Shown: one piece after another, positions 7,503-14,470 of the stretch
Layout: each line of letters starts with the position of its first letter
How positions within the stretch are numbered: the first letter of the stretch is position 1
NCBI GenBank assembly: GCA_029013165.1
Contig: JAQXMV010000197.1
Location: 1 to 16,829 of the forward strand
Length of the DNA: 16,829 nucleotides
Source: Oscillospiraceae bacterium
GTDB lineage: Bacteria; Bacillota; Clostridia; Oscillospirales; Acutalibacteraceae
Direction of reading: 5' to 3'
The notes under the pieces: generated by a model
What the model saw: the letters and a program-made list of their open reading frames with translations, nothing else
What the model was told of the DNA's origin: nothing
Database searches by the model: none
Made by a program: the position numbers and the translations under genes

Positions 7503-8828
7503 ATGAAGCCTAAAAATATCATTTTTTATTTCTCCGATCAGCAGCGCTGGGACACGGTTAATGAAAGTCTCACACCAAATCTTTGGGCCCTGGCAGAGGA
7601 AGGTGTTCTCTTTGAAAATAACTTCACCTGTCAGCCCGTCTGCGGCCCTGCCAGAGCCTGCTTGCAAACCGGTGTTTACGCCACCGAGTGCGGCTGTTAC
7701 CGCAACGCCATTCCCCTGCCGGAAAACACAAAAACCCTGGCTGATTATTTCAATGAGGCCGGTTACGACACCGCCTATATCGGCAAATGGCATCTGGCCT
7801 CCGACGGACTCCCCGGCATCGGTGTGCACTGTGAAAAAACCGCCATTCCCAAAGAAAGGCTCGGCGGCTACCGGTATTTCAGAGGCGCCGATGTGCTGGA
7901 ATTTACCTCTCACGGCTATGACGGCTATATTTTCGACGAAAACGGCAACAGAATAGACTTCACGGGCTACCGCGCCGACTGTATCAATGATTTTGCCCTG
8001 GAATATCTCGACACCAGAGACAGCAGCAAGCCCTTTTTCCTTTTCATCAGCCAACTGGAGCCTCATCACCAGAATGACCGGCACCGATACGAGGGCTTTC
8101 GTGAGACTGTTGAGAGCTACCGATCCTATCCCCTGCCGGAGGATCTGACTTTCTTAAAGGGCGACTACCAAGAGATGTACCCGGATTATCTGTCGGCAAT
8201 TAACCGGCTGGATTACAATGTGGGCCGGCTGAGAGAAAAGCTCAGGCAGCTCGGCATTGAGAAGGACACGGTGATCCTCTATACCTCCGATCACGGCAGC
8301 CACTTCAAGACCCGCAACGCCGAATACAAACGAAGCTGTCACGAAAGCTCGATCCATACACCGCTGATCATCAAAGGGGCCGGCTTCACCGGAGGAAAAC
8401 GGGAAAAGTGCCTGACTTCACTGATCGATCTGCCACCCACACTGTTGTCTCTCGCCGGCATACCCGTGCCGGAACACTATCAGGGGATTGACCTGACCGG
8501 GCTGACAGAGGAGCCCGAAAACCGCCGCGACTGTGTGTTTATTCAGATCAGCGAAAGCCAGTGTGGCCGGGCGATCAGGACAGAGAAATACAAGTATTCC
8601 GTTATGAGCCCCGGCTTTCCCCTCTTTGGTGATCGCGCGTCAAAGGTATATTGCGAGGCTTATTTATATGACCTAGAGAAGGATCCTCTCGAAAAGCACA
8701 ATCTGATCAAGGATCCCGAATATAAAGCCGCAAGAGATATGCTCAAAAAAATACTGACGGATCAGATGAAAAATGCCCATGAAAAGGTGCCTGTCATTTT
8801 GCCGGCGCTGAATAGCAGAGAAAAATAA
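7503..8828 (+). CDS. Sulfatase / phosphonate monoester hydrolase-like, formylglycine type
   Basis: Hydrolyses sulfate (or possibly phosphonate/phosphate) esters. The 441-residue protein starts with the alkaline-phosphatase-fold strand IIFYFSDQQRWDT, where Asp 12 is a metal ligand. The activation site is CGPAR (Cys 47 to Arg 51), matching CxPxR, so Cys 47 should become formylglycine. Further signatures are GKWHL (94-98), HH at 188-189 and the metal-binding SDHGSH (Asp 263, His 264). SDQQRWDT, with Gln after the first Asp, resembles the phosphonate monoester hydrolase branch, so the true substrate is open. There is no signal peptide: it should act in the cytoplasm on imported substrate. Maturation would need an anaerobic sulfatase-maturating radical-SAM enzyme, which is not in this window. 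AGAGGAAAGG precedes ATG 7503. A strong terminator follows the stop. Confidence 0.92.
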   Translation: MKPKNIIFYFSDQQRWDTVNESLTPNLWALAEEGVLFENNFTCQPVCGPARACLQTGVYATECGCYRNAIPLPENTKTLADYFNEAGYDTAYIGKWHLASDGLPGIGVHCEKTAIPKERLGGYRYFRGADVLEFTSHGYDGYIFDENGNRIDFTGYRADCINDFALEYLDTRDSSKPFFLFISQLEPHHQNDRHRYEGFRETVESYRSYPLPEDLTFLKGDYQEMYPDYLSAINRLDYNVGRLREKLRQLGIEKDTVILYTSDHGSHFKTRNAEYKRSCHESSIHTPLIIKGAGFTGGKREKCLTSLIDLPPTLLSLAGIPVPEHYQGIDLTGLTEEPENRRDCVFIQISESQCGRAIRTEKYKYSVMSPGFPLFGDRASKVYCEAYLYDLEKDPLEKHNLIKDPEYKAARDMLKKILTDQMKNAHEKVPVILPALNSREK

Positions 8829-8833
8829 AAGTC

Positions 8834-8868
8834 TCTCCTGCTCCGACTACGGAACAGGAGAACTTTTT
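8834..8868 (+). terminator. Rho-independent terminator after the sulfatase gene
   Basis: The arms CTCCTG (8835-8840) and CAGGAG (8855-8860) pair, with a single C/A mismatch and then TCCG/CGGA around an ACTA loop. T 8834 and A 8861 extend the stem. A run of five Ts follows at 8864-8868. It begins 6 bp after the sulfatase stop. Confidence 0.9.
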
Positions 8869-8873
8869 GTGAA

Positions 8874-8896
8874 ATGAACTGTTCGAACCCGTTCAT
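8874..8896. promoter_or_regulatory. Imperfect palindrome abutting the araC-type promoter (candidate operator)
   Basis: The layout is ATGAAC (8874-8879), 2 bp, TTCGAA (8882-8887), 3 bp, GTTCAT (8891-8896). The outer arms are exact reverse complements and the centre is a self-complementary hexamer. The right arm ends on the first T of the -35 box (8896). It starts just after the sulfatase terminator. It could be an autoregulatory site, but the regulator that binds it is unknown. Confidence 0.5.
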
Positions 8897-8923
8897 TGAC
8901 TGAAACCGAAAAATCAGTATAAT
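8896..8923 (+). promoter_or_regulatory. Sigma-A promoter of the AraC-GyrI regulator
   Basis: TTGACT (8896-8901), a 16-bp spacer and a perfect TATAAT (8918-8923). Transcription should begin near 8930, giving a leader of about 170 nt before ATG 9102. Confidence 0.82.
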
Positions 8924-8929
8924 AGTGAA

Positions 8930-9101
8930 AACGGACTGCTTTTGCCTAAGGTCTGCTCTTTACGATTTTATTGCAGACTCACGGAGACGATTCTTTCTTT
9001 TGCCGGCAAATAAAATCCTGCATGAACACTTTCGCAAGCAAAATCAAGCGAAAGGATTCGCGGTTCGATATAATGATATCTGTCAGTTGAGAGGCGGTGC
9101 A
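8930..9101 (+). promoter_or_regulatory. Long leader with three inverted repeats before the AraC-GyrI gene
   Basis: This stretch of about 170 nt between the predicted transcription start and ATG 9102 contains three inverted repeats. They are GTCTGC/GCAGAC (8951-8956 with 8973-8978), the perfect palindrome TTTGCCGGCAAA (8999-9010) and CTTTCGC/GCGAAAG (9029-9035 with 9048-9054). It is formally open in the gene's frame from GTG 8925, but the 59 codons resemble no AraC N-terminus. I recognise no named riboswitch class. Confidence 0.45.
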
Positions 9102-10073
9102 ATGATGTACGAGTGGTACAGGAATATCCAGGAGATCGTTGATGAAATTGATGCGTGTATCAAGAATCACAACGACGAAGCGTTAACACTGGAACATCTG
9201 GCAGAAAAGCTCGGTTATTCCGAGTATTATGTTTCGAGAAAGTTCAGGGAAATTTCGGGCGTGCAGTTCCGAGACTATCTGCGCTACCGGCGACTTGCCT
9301 TTGCCCTCAAGGAAATCCGCGACACAAACACAGGTATACTGGATATCGCTCTGAATTACGGATTTTCGTCTCACGAGGCCTTTACCCGCGCTTTCAAGGA
9401 GGCCTACGGTATCACGCCCAGCGAATACCGGCAAAATCCGCGGCCTGTGGCTCTGCGCACCATCATCAGACCTTTTGACTGCTATCTTTTAGGAATCGGA
9501 GGAACAGGTATGGCAAAAACAACAGGAGATGTGAAAACTTATTTTGTAACGATCCCGGCTCATAAGTTTTTACACATCAGAAACTATGAAAGCATCGGTT
9601 ACTGGGATTTCTGGCAGAAACAGGAGAAGATCCCCGGACAGGACTGTGAGACCATCTGCGGTTTGCTTGACAGTATCAAGGGAAAATTAGATGACAACGG
9701 CGGCAGCGAAGCCAACGCCAGCAGCGGTCAGCTGATGGCCTTTATCAACGAGCCCACCGGAAGAATCTGCAGCTGGGGCATTCCTTTGGCCGAGGCCTAC
9801 GGCGTTCGGCTGCTCCCGGATTATGACGGTGAAATACCGCCGCAAATGCAGATCATGGAGGTTCCCGAGGGCGAATACATCGTCTTTGAACATGGCCCCT
9901 TTGACTTTGAAACCGAAAGCAATACCGTTGAAGAAAAAATAGAAAAAGCGATGAAGGAGTTTGATTATTCCGCCAGTGGCTACTGCCTGGACACCACCCA
10001 AGGACGGGTTTTCTATTTTTACCACGATTGTGGCCGCTTTTGGAAATATGTGCGTCCGGTCAAAAGGGTATAA
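9102..10073 (+). CDS. AraC-family regulator with C-terminal GyrI-like effector domain
   Basis: A 323-residue cytoplasmic regulator. The AraC/XylS DNA-binding domain is N-terminal (about residues 1-112), with two helix-turn-helix units: LTLEHLAEKLGYSEYYVSRKF and ILDIALNYGFSSHEAFTRAF, followed by YGITPSEYR. The C-terminal part (about 120-320) looks like an AraC effector-binding/GyrI-like domain (IPAHKFLHIRNYES, PEGEYIVFEHGPF). Members of that fold in Rob- and BmrR-type regulators bind hydrophobic or drug-like ligands. This order, DNA-binding first and effector domain second, is that of Rob. The start is placed at ATG 9102: AGAGG lies 7 nt upstream and the AraC domain begins at once. The in-frame GTG 8925 lies directly after the -10 box and would be upstream of the transcript. 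A hairpin terminator lies just downstream. No obvious target gene such as an efflux pump is adjacent. Confidence 0.9.
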   Translation: MMYEWYRNIQEIVDEIDACIKNHNDEALTLEHLAEKLGYSEYYVSRKFREISGVQFRDYLRYRRLAFALKEIRDTNTGILDIALNYGFSSHEAFTRAFKEAYGITPSEYRQNPRPVALRTIIRPFDCYLLGIGGTGMAKTTGDVKTYFVTIPAHKFLHIRNYESIGYWDFWQKQEKIPGQDCETICGLLDSIKGKLDDNGGSEANASSGQLMAFINEPTGRICSWGIPLAEAYGVRLLPDYDGEIPPQMQIMEVPEGEYIVFEHGPFDFETESNTVEEKIEKAMKEFDYSASGYCLDTTQGRVFYFYHDCGRFWKYVRPVKRV

Positions 10074-10078
10074 GCGAT

Positions 10079-10121
10079 AAAAAAAATGAGCGCTCTGAGA
10101 AGGTGACTTTTCAGAGCGCTC
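10079..10121 (-). terminator. Strong terminator between convergent genes, possibly bidirectional
   Basis: An 11-bp perfect stem (10088-10098 with 10111-10121) extends inward by four more pairs, one of them G-T, to a GTGA tetraloop. On the minus strand it is followed by eight Ts (A-run 10079-10086). That serves the secreted-protein gene ending at 10148. On the plus strand only a weak T-rich tail follows, so termination of the AraC-type gene is plausible but weaker. Confidence 0.88.
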
Positions 10122-10147
10122 GTTTATATTTCACACTGTAATATGTA

Positions 10148-10813
10148 TCAACCGACCTGCGAATCCAGCGATCCTGCACTGGCAACTTTCAGTCGGGCGT
10201 TTGCGCCGACACCCACATGCTTATAAACCCGGTCTGCCGGAGGATAATACATGGTGAAAGTGCCCTTGTGACTGCCGTTTTTGGAGAGAATCTGTGCCTG
10301 AGCAAAGGCCGGAAAAACCAGAGGTACAATGGTATCACCGGTAGCCATGTTCCATATAGAAGCGGCAAAACCGACGCAGTTGAAAACCAGAGGATCCCAG
10401 AAATTGCTCTGCATGAGCTTATTGGAGATTTTGCTGACATCGGAGGCTGTGATATTTCTGGTGCAGTAGGCGGTGGAGCTCAAACCGTATTTATTACCGC
10501 AATGGGCCTCAATATTATAGTAAAGGCCAAAGCCGTCTGAACGGGTAAAACAGAATGTGCCGAGAGACACGCCCTGCTTCGGCGGCAGCTCATAAAGTCC
10601 CAGCTGATAGCTGTGATTCGATGTGTTCTCGATATAAACCCATGTGTGTCCCATGGAGGGGAAGCCCGACATTCTGGTGCAGATGGAAATCGTGCCGACT
10701 ATATCGTTCGCCGAGGATTTTGTCTCTGCCGCTGTGGCTGTGAGGGCGAAAGTCAGCATGGTACACACTGCCAGTATGAAACAAATCAATCTTTTTCCTG
10801 TTTTCCTCATCAT
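10148..10813 (-). CDS. Secreted protein with possible permuted papain-like (NlpC/P60-type) His/Cys pair
   Basis: The 221-residue precursor has a classical signal peptide: basic N-terminus (MMRKTGKR), hydrophobic core, and likely cleavage near TATAA-ETK (residue 29). I cannot name the family with certainty. Two motifs stand out. GHTWVYIEN has His 56 on a predicted strand near the start of the mature protein. FNCVGFAASIWN has Cys 146 at the start of a predicted helix. His before Cys with a helix-starting Cys is the order of circularly permuted papain-like enzymes (YiiX/LRAT-type NlpC/P60). Between them is DGFGLYYNIEAHCG. Further Cys at 45, 88, 105 and 117 could form disulfides. AGGAG lies 9 nt before ATG 10813, and a second ATG follows immediately. 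Upstream, 10814-11024 contains the SGNH gene's terminator and AT-rich DNA, so this gene probably has its own promoter. The enzymatic role is inference. Confidence 0.8.
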   Translation of the reverse strand: MMRKTGKRLICFILAVCTMLTFALTATAAETKSSANDIVGTISICTRMSGFPSMGHTWVYIENTSNHSYQLGLYELPPKQGVSLGTFCFTRSDGFGLYYNIEAHCGNKYGLSSTAYCTRNITASDVSKISNKLMQSNFWDPLVFNCVGFAASIWNMATGDTIVPLVFPAFAQAQILSKNGSHKGTFTMYYPPADRVYKHVGVGANARLKVASAGSLDSQVG

Positions 10814-10981
10814 TTTGTTGCACTCCTTTTTGTTTTGTATTTAAAATTTAGCATTTATATATAGGAATTTTATGTATTTTTTATGAACAAATCATGAATC
10901 AAATTGACAGAAATCCTTACTGTCTCTGAGCGTTTTCATACTCTGCCGTCCTTTTTCTTAATCAAAAACGCCTGATGATGC
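10814..10981. other. AT-rich intergenic DNA upstream of the small secreted-protein gene
   Basis: No gene is seen here. The part nearest ATG 10813 is very AT-rich and should hold that gene's promoter. A TATATA stretch at about 10857-10863 could be a -10 element, but no clear -35 lies at proper distance. CAAAAACGC occurs twice nine bases apart (10963-10989), the second copy overlapping the terminator at 10982. Confidence 0.4.
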
Positions 10982-11014
10982 AAAAACGCTGCCCGGGAAT
11001 ATTCCCGGACAGCG
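10982..11014 (-). terminator. Rho-independent terminator after the SGNH/Ig-like gene
   Basis: On the minus strand the arms CGCTG and CAGCG (11014-11010 with 10991-10987) enclose one T-G wobble pair and the stem CCGGGA/TCCCGG with an ATAT loop. Five Ts follow (10986-10982). It lies 11 bp after the stop at 11025. Confidence 0.92.
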
Positions 11015-11024
11015 CCGTGATGAT

Positions 11025-14000
11025 TTATTTGACATATAGCTTGCAGACATCGACATAGCCGCCGTCCACTGTCTTGCACTTGATCTCACACAGTCCCTTG
11101 CCCACACAGGTAACTTTACCGCTTGAAGTTACCGTTGCAACCTTGGGATCGGAGGTGGACCAAACCACCTTTTTATTGGTGGCATTGGCAGGAATGACTG
11201 TGGCCTTGATGGTGAAAACAACACCCAGATCTGCCTTGACAGAGGATTTATCCAGCGTAACGCCCATCACCTTGATGGTCTTGACGACTACTTTACATTT
11301 TGCCGTGAGGCCGCCGCTTTTGGTCTTGCAGGTGATGTAGGCCGTGCCGTTGCCGACAGCCTTGATGAGACCCTTGGAATCCACCGTCGCCACTTTCGTG
11401 TTGCTGCTTGACCATGTGACGGTTTTCACCGTAGCGTTGGAGGGTTGCACATTGGCCGTAAGCTGATAGCTTCTGCCTTTGCCAAGAACCACGCTGGTGG
11501 TATTGAGTGACACTTTGCTGACAGGTACAGCCTTCACCTTGACCGTGATCTTATCAACCTTGCCGCCGCTGACAGTCTTGACGGTAATGACCGCACTCTT
11601 GCCCGGCTTCAGACCCTTGACCTTACCGGTCTGGGAAACCTGAACAATGGAAGAATCACTGGTGGAGAATTTTACGGTCTGATCCGTTGCGTTCTTTGGC
11701 AGAACGGTATATTTCAGCGAAACCACCTTATTGGCGTCAACGCTGATGCTGTCATAGGCAAACGCCACTGAAGTCGGCTTCACCTCTGTGACTGTCACCT
11801 TACACTTGGCGGTTTTGCCGGTGTCGGCCGTGGTACAGGTGATCACCGCAGTGCCCGGATAAACGGCATAGACCTCGCCGTCGGCGGAAACCGTGGCCAC
11901 CTTGGTATTGGAGGAGGTCCACTTGACCGTTTTAACGGTTGTGTTTGCCGGGTAAACCGTGGGCTCCAGGAAAGCACTGTAACCGTCCTTGAGGGTAAGA
12001 GAGGTCTTATCGAGCTTAACGGAAGTAGATTTGATGATTTTCACAACCGTCACCTGACAGGTTGCCGTGCGGGAGCTGTTGACGGTTTTACAGGTTATGG
12101 TTGCCACACCGGGTCTGACGCCGGTGACCTTGCCGTTGGCGTCAACGGTAGCGACACTGGTGTCGGAGGAAGTCCATGTTACTCTCTTATTGGTTGCATC
12201 GGCCGGATAAATCGTAGCCTTGAGCGTAAAGGATTTCGTTTCATATATTTTTGCTGTTTCTCGGCTTAGTGTCACATCTTCGGTTCGGATGTAAACCTTG
12301 ACCTCGCAGGTAACGCTCATCATCGGGTTGTCGACACTGGCGCACTTGATCACCGCTGTTCCGGCTCCGACGCCCGTGACCACACCGCTCTGGCTGACAG
12401 TGGCCACATTTTTATTGGAGGTCGTCCACTTGACAGTCTTGACCGTTGCGTTGGAGGGTTCGATCTCGGCGGTAAGTGTGGCAGTTTTGCCCTTATAGAT
12501 GGCGATATTCGGCTGATCAATGGAGATGCCCAGCACTTCGATTTTCTTATTGACCGTCAGGGTGCATTTGGCCGTTGCGCTACCCTCGACGGTTTTGACC
12601 GTAATCACAGCCGTTCCTCTGCCCACTGCGGTGACAAGGCCCTTATCATCAACCGTTGCCACTTTCTCGTCGGAGCTGGACCAGACGACTCTTTTATTGG
12701 AGGCCGTTTCGGGAAGAACGGAAGCGGCAAGCTGAAGCGTCTGCGTCGTGATCAGTGTGGCGCTGGTTTTATTGAGTGCCACTGACTCCGGCTTCGTTTT
12801 GACGGTCGCATAGCATTTGGCAATGAAGCCGCCTGCTTTTGTGCGGCAGACGATGGTTGCCACACCGTTGGAAACCGCCTTGACCAGACCGTTATCGTCA
12901 ACGGTGGCGATCAGGGGATCCTCACTGTACCACTCGACTTCCTTATTGGGCGTGGTGGAGGGATAGACCTCTGCTTTCAGTCTCTGGCTTTCATTGATGT
13001 AAAGCAAAATTTCCGACTTGTCGAGCTTGACGCCGCCGGGCATATTGCCGATGCCGAGAAGGCTGTGAGGGAAGTAGTTACCCCAGAGTCTCTGGAGCTC
13101 ATCGGAGGGATGGGCGCCGTCAATGGTATATTCAGGCAGGAATGCATCGGGATCCAGGGGGTTGGCAGAAATATCAACGAGGTTCACGTAGCCGTCATGC
13201 TCCGTGGTGGTGGAGAGCCATTCATTGACTTTTTGGGCGATGCGCCAGTCGGCTTCAAATTCCTCATCGGTTCTTATGTATTTTCCTCCGGTGCCGAGAT
13301 AGTCTCTGGTGTTGCCCTTCCACTGGGTGATGCTCACGGCGATGACCTTAACACCGGCATCATGGCAGAGCTTGAAGACGCGGCGGAAGCCTTCGATCAG
13401 TTCCTGAGCCGTTGGCTGTTTAATGCCGGGGTACATCTGCTTAATATCAATGCACACCGGATGCATGATATCGTTGGCACCGATTTTCACGATCACATAT
13501 TCAACACCGGACTGGCTGAGCACATCTCTCTGCATTCTGTCGATCATGGATTCGCCGAAAAGCAGGGAACCGTAACCGAGACCCTCGCCCAGCAGTCTGT
13601 TGCCGATGATTCCCTTGCCGACGATACCCACATTGGTGATGTTGTCCTCTTCATAGATCGACTGTGAGAGATACAGGGGGAATTCATTGGAGACCGTGGA
13701 GTCACCAACAACCACGACGGAATAACCGGCGTCATTGGAGAGAACATCCACACTGGTCAGACAGGGAACCACCTTGATAAAGCTATAGGCCAGGTTCAGT
13801 TCCAGGCTGCCGCCCAGCAGCTTATTGATGATGTCAAGAGCTTCCTTGTTGTCGATAACGCCCTTGAGCAGGTCAAGATCCGCCACGCGTGTGGCATCAC
13901 CGGTGGTCAGATAGGAATCCGCACCGCAAAGGCCCATGGTGGAGATATCCTGATACTCGGAAACATAGGTGCTGATGGCAATGTCCTGCTGTGCCTGCAC

Positions 14001-14426
14001 ATCCATCACAACCGGGTCGGAATAGTATTCCTTGCCGGCAGGAATCGTAATGCTCGGAGAGCCCTGATTGAAAGTGACGACCTTGATACTATTGGGATCA
14101 ATGGTAGATTTGCCGGTGCTTTTGGCAACGGTCATGCTCTCGATCTTCAGAGGCTCTTCACCGTAATAATTGGAAACTCTGACGCGCAACTTGGAACCGC
14201 TGGCGGTAGGGGTGATGACGGTTCTGGCTGTTATATCTCCCACAAAGGCCGCAATATTACTGAAGCCCTCAATGCCGATCTGCGTGGGCGCAGTGCCCCA
14301 GGCGCATATCCACTTTTCATTGACGGCGGTTCCGGCTGCTCCGGCGCTGAAATAGGTGACGGACATACATAATGTCATCATCGCAGTCACCGCAAGCATC
14401 AATAATGTTTTCATCAGTTTCTTCAT
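11025..14426 (-). CDS. Secreted SGNH/GDSL hydrolase with eight bacterial Ig-like (BIG2) repeats
   Basis: A 1,133-residue exported esterase-like protein. The signal peptide covers about residues 1-31. Residues about 38-225 form a beta-sandwich (WICAWGTAP, RTVITPTASGSKLRVRVSNYYG) typical of the N-terminal part of a large SGNH hydrolase group. The SGNH core follows with all blocks: GDS with nucleophile Ser 243, Gly 270 in NVGIVGKG, GAND with Asn 318, and DGAHPSD with Asp 436 and His 439. The enzyme therefore appears intact. Eight BIG2-type domains start near residues 465, 548, 633, 717, 801, 886, 969 and 1055, and the protein ends with the last. There is no LPxTG, S-layer or dockerin segment. 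GGAAG lies 7 nt before ATG 14426; an upstream in-frame start at 14471 has no such site. It follows the DacF-like gene after 44 bp, likely in one operon. The substrate could be an acetylated glycan or a lipid, and is unknown. Confidence 0.92.
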   Translation of the reverse strand: MKKLMKTLLMLAVTAMMTLCMSVTYFSAGAAGTAVNEKWICAWGTAPTQIGIEGFSNIAAFVGDITARTVITPTASGSKLRVRVSNYYGEEPLKIESMTVAKSTGKSTIDPNSIKVVTFNQGSPSITIPAGKEYYSDPVVMDVQAQQDIAISTYVSEYQDISTMGLCGADSYLTTGDATRVADLDLLKGVIDNKEALDIINKLLGGSLELNLAYSFIKVVPCLTSVDVLSNDAGYSVVVVGDSTVSNEFPLYLSQSIYEEDNITNVGIVGKGIIGNRLLGEGLGYGSLLFGESMIDRMQRDVLSQSGVEYVIVKIGANDIMHPVCIDIKQMYPGIKQPTAQELIEGFRRVFKLCHDAGVKVIAVSITQWKGNTRDYLGTGGKYIRTDEEFEADWRIAQKVNEWLSTTTEHDGYVNLVDISANPLDPDAFLPEYTIDGAHPSDELQRLWGNYFPHSLLGIGNMPGGVKLDKSEILLYINESQRLKAEVYPSTTPNKEVEWYSEDPLIATVDDNGLVKAVSNGVATIVCRTKAGGFIAKCYATVKTKPESVALNKTSATLITTQTLQLAASVLPETASNKRVVWSSSDEKVATVDDKGLVTAVGRGTAVITVKTVEGSATAKCTLTVNKKIEVLGISIDQPNIAIYKGKTATLTAEIEPSNATVKTVKWTTSNKNVATVSQSGVVTGVGAGTAVIKCASVDNPMMSVTCEVKVYIRTEDVTLSRETAKIYETKSFTLKATIYPADATNKRVTWTSSDTSVATVDANGKVTGVRPGVATITCKTVNSSRTATCQVTVVKIIKSTSVKLDKTSLTLKDGYSAFLEPTVYPANTTVKTVKWTSSNTKVATVSADGEVYAVYPGTAVITCTTADTGKTAKCKVTVTEVKPTSVAFAYDSISVDANKVVSLKYTVLPKNATDQTVKFSTSDSSIVQVSQTGKVKGLKPGKSAVITVKTVSGGKVDKITVKVKAVPVSKVSLNTTSVVLGKGRSYQLTANVQPSNATVKTVTWSSSNTKVATVDSKGLIKAVGNGTAYITCKTKSGGLTAKCKVVVKTIKVMGVTLDKSSVKADLGVVFTIKATVIPANATNKKVVWSTSDPKVATVTSSGKVTCVGKGLCEIKCKTVDGGYVDVCKLYVK
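11028..13034 (-). repeat. Tandem array encoding eight Ig-like (BIG2) domains
   Basis: Eight in-frame repeats of 83-86 codons, each with the pattern [S/G]V-x-L-[D/N]-K-x-S near the start, P-x-[N/D]-A-T-x-K-x-V-x-W in the middle and VATV-x-x-x-G-x-V, then G-x-A-x-I-x-C, at the end. The repeats are similar but clearly diverged at the DNA level, so this is an old protein-repeat array, not a recent tandem duplication. Six of the eight carry a pair of Cys 11-12 residues apart near their C-terminal edge. Confidence 0.9.
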
Positions 14427-14470
14427 CAGTGTTCTTCCTTTCGTACTTGATTTATATAATAAAGCAAGCA

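Noticed and set aside
8925..9101. GTG 8925 start giving a 59-residue extension of the AraC-GyrI protein
   Set aside because: It sits two bases past the -10 box, so it would precede the transcript. The extension looks unlike an AraC N-terminus, and ATG 9102 has AGAGG.
10963..10989. Direct repeat CAAAAACGC, two copies nine bases apart
   Set aside because: Only two short copies exist, and one is part of the terminator. This is probably chance.
11028..13034. CRISPR-like or recent tandem DNA repeat
   Set aside because: The periodicity is 83-86 codons, in frame and diverged at the DNA level. It reflects protein Ig-like domains.
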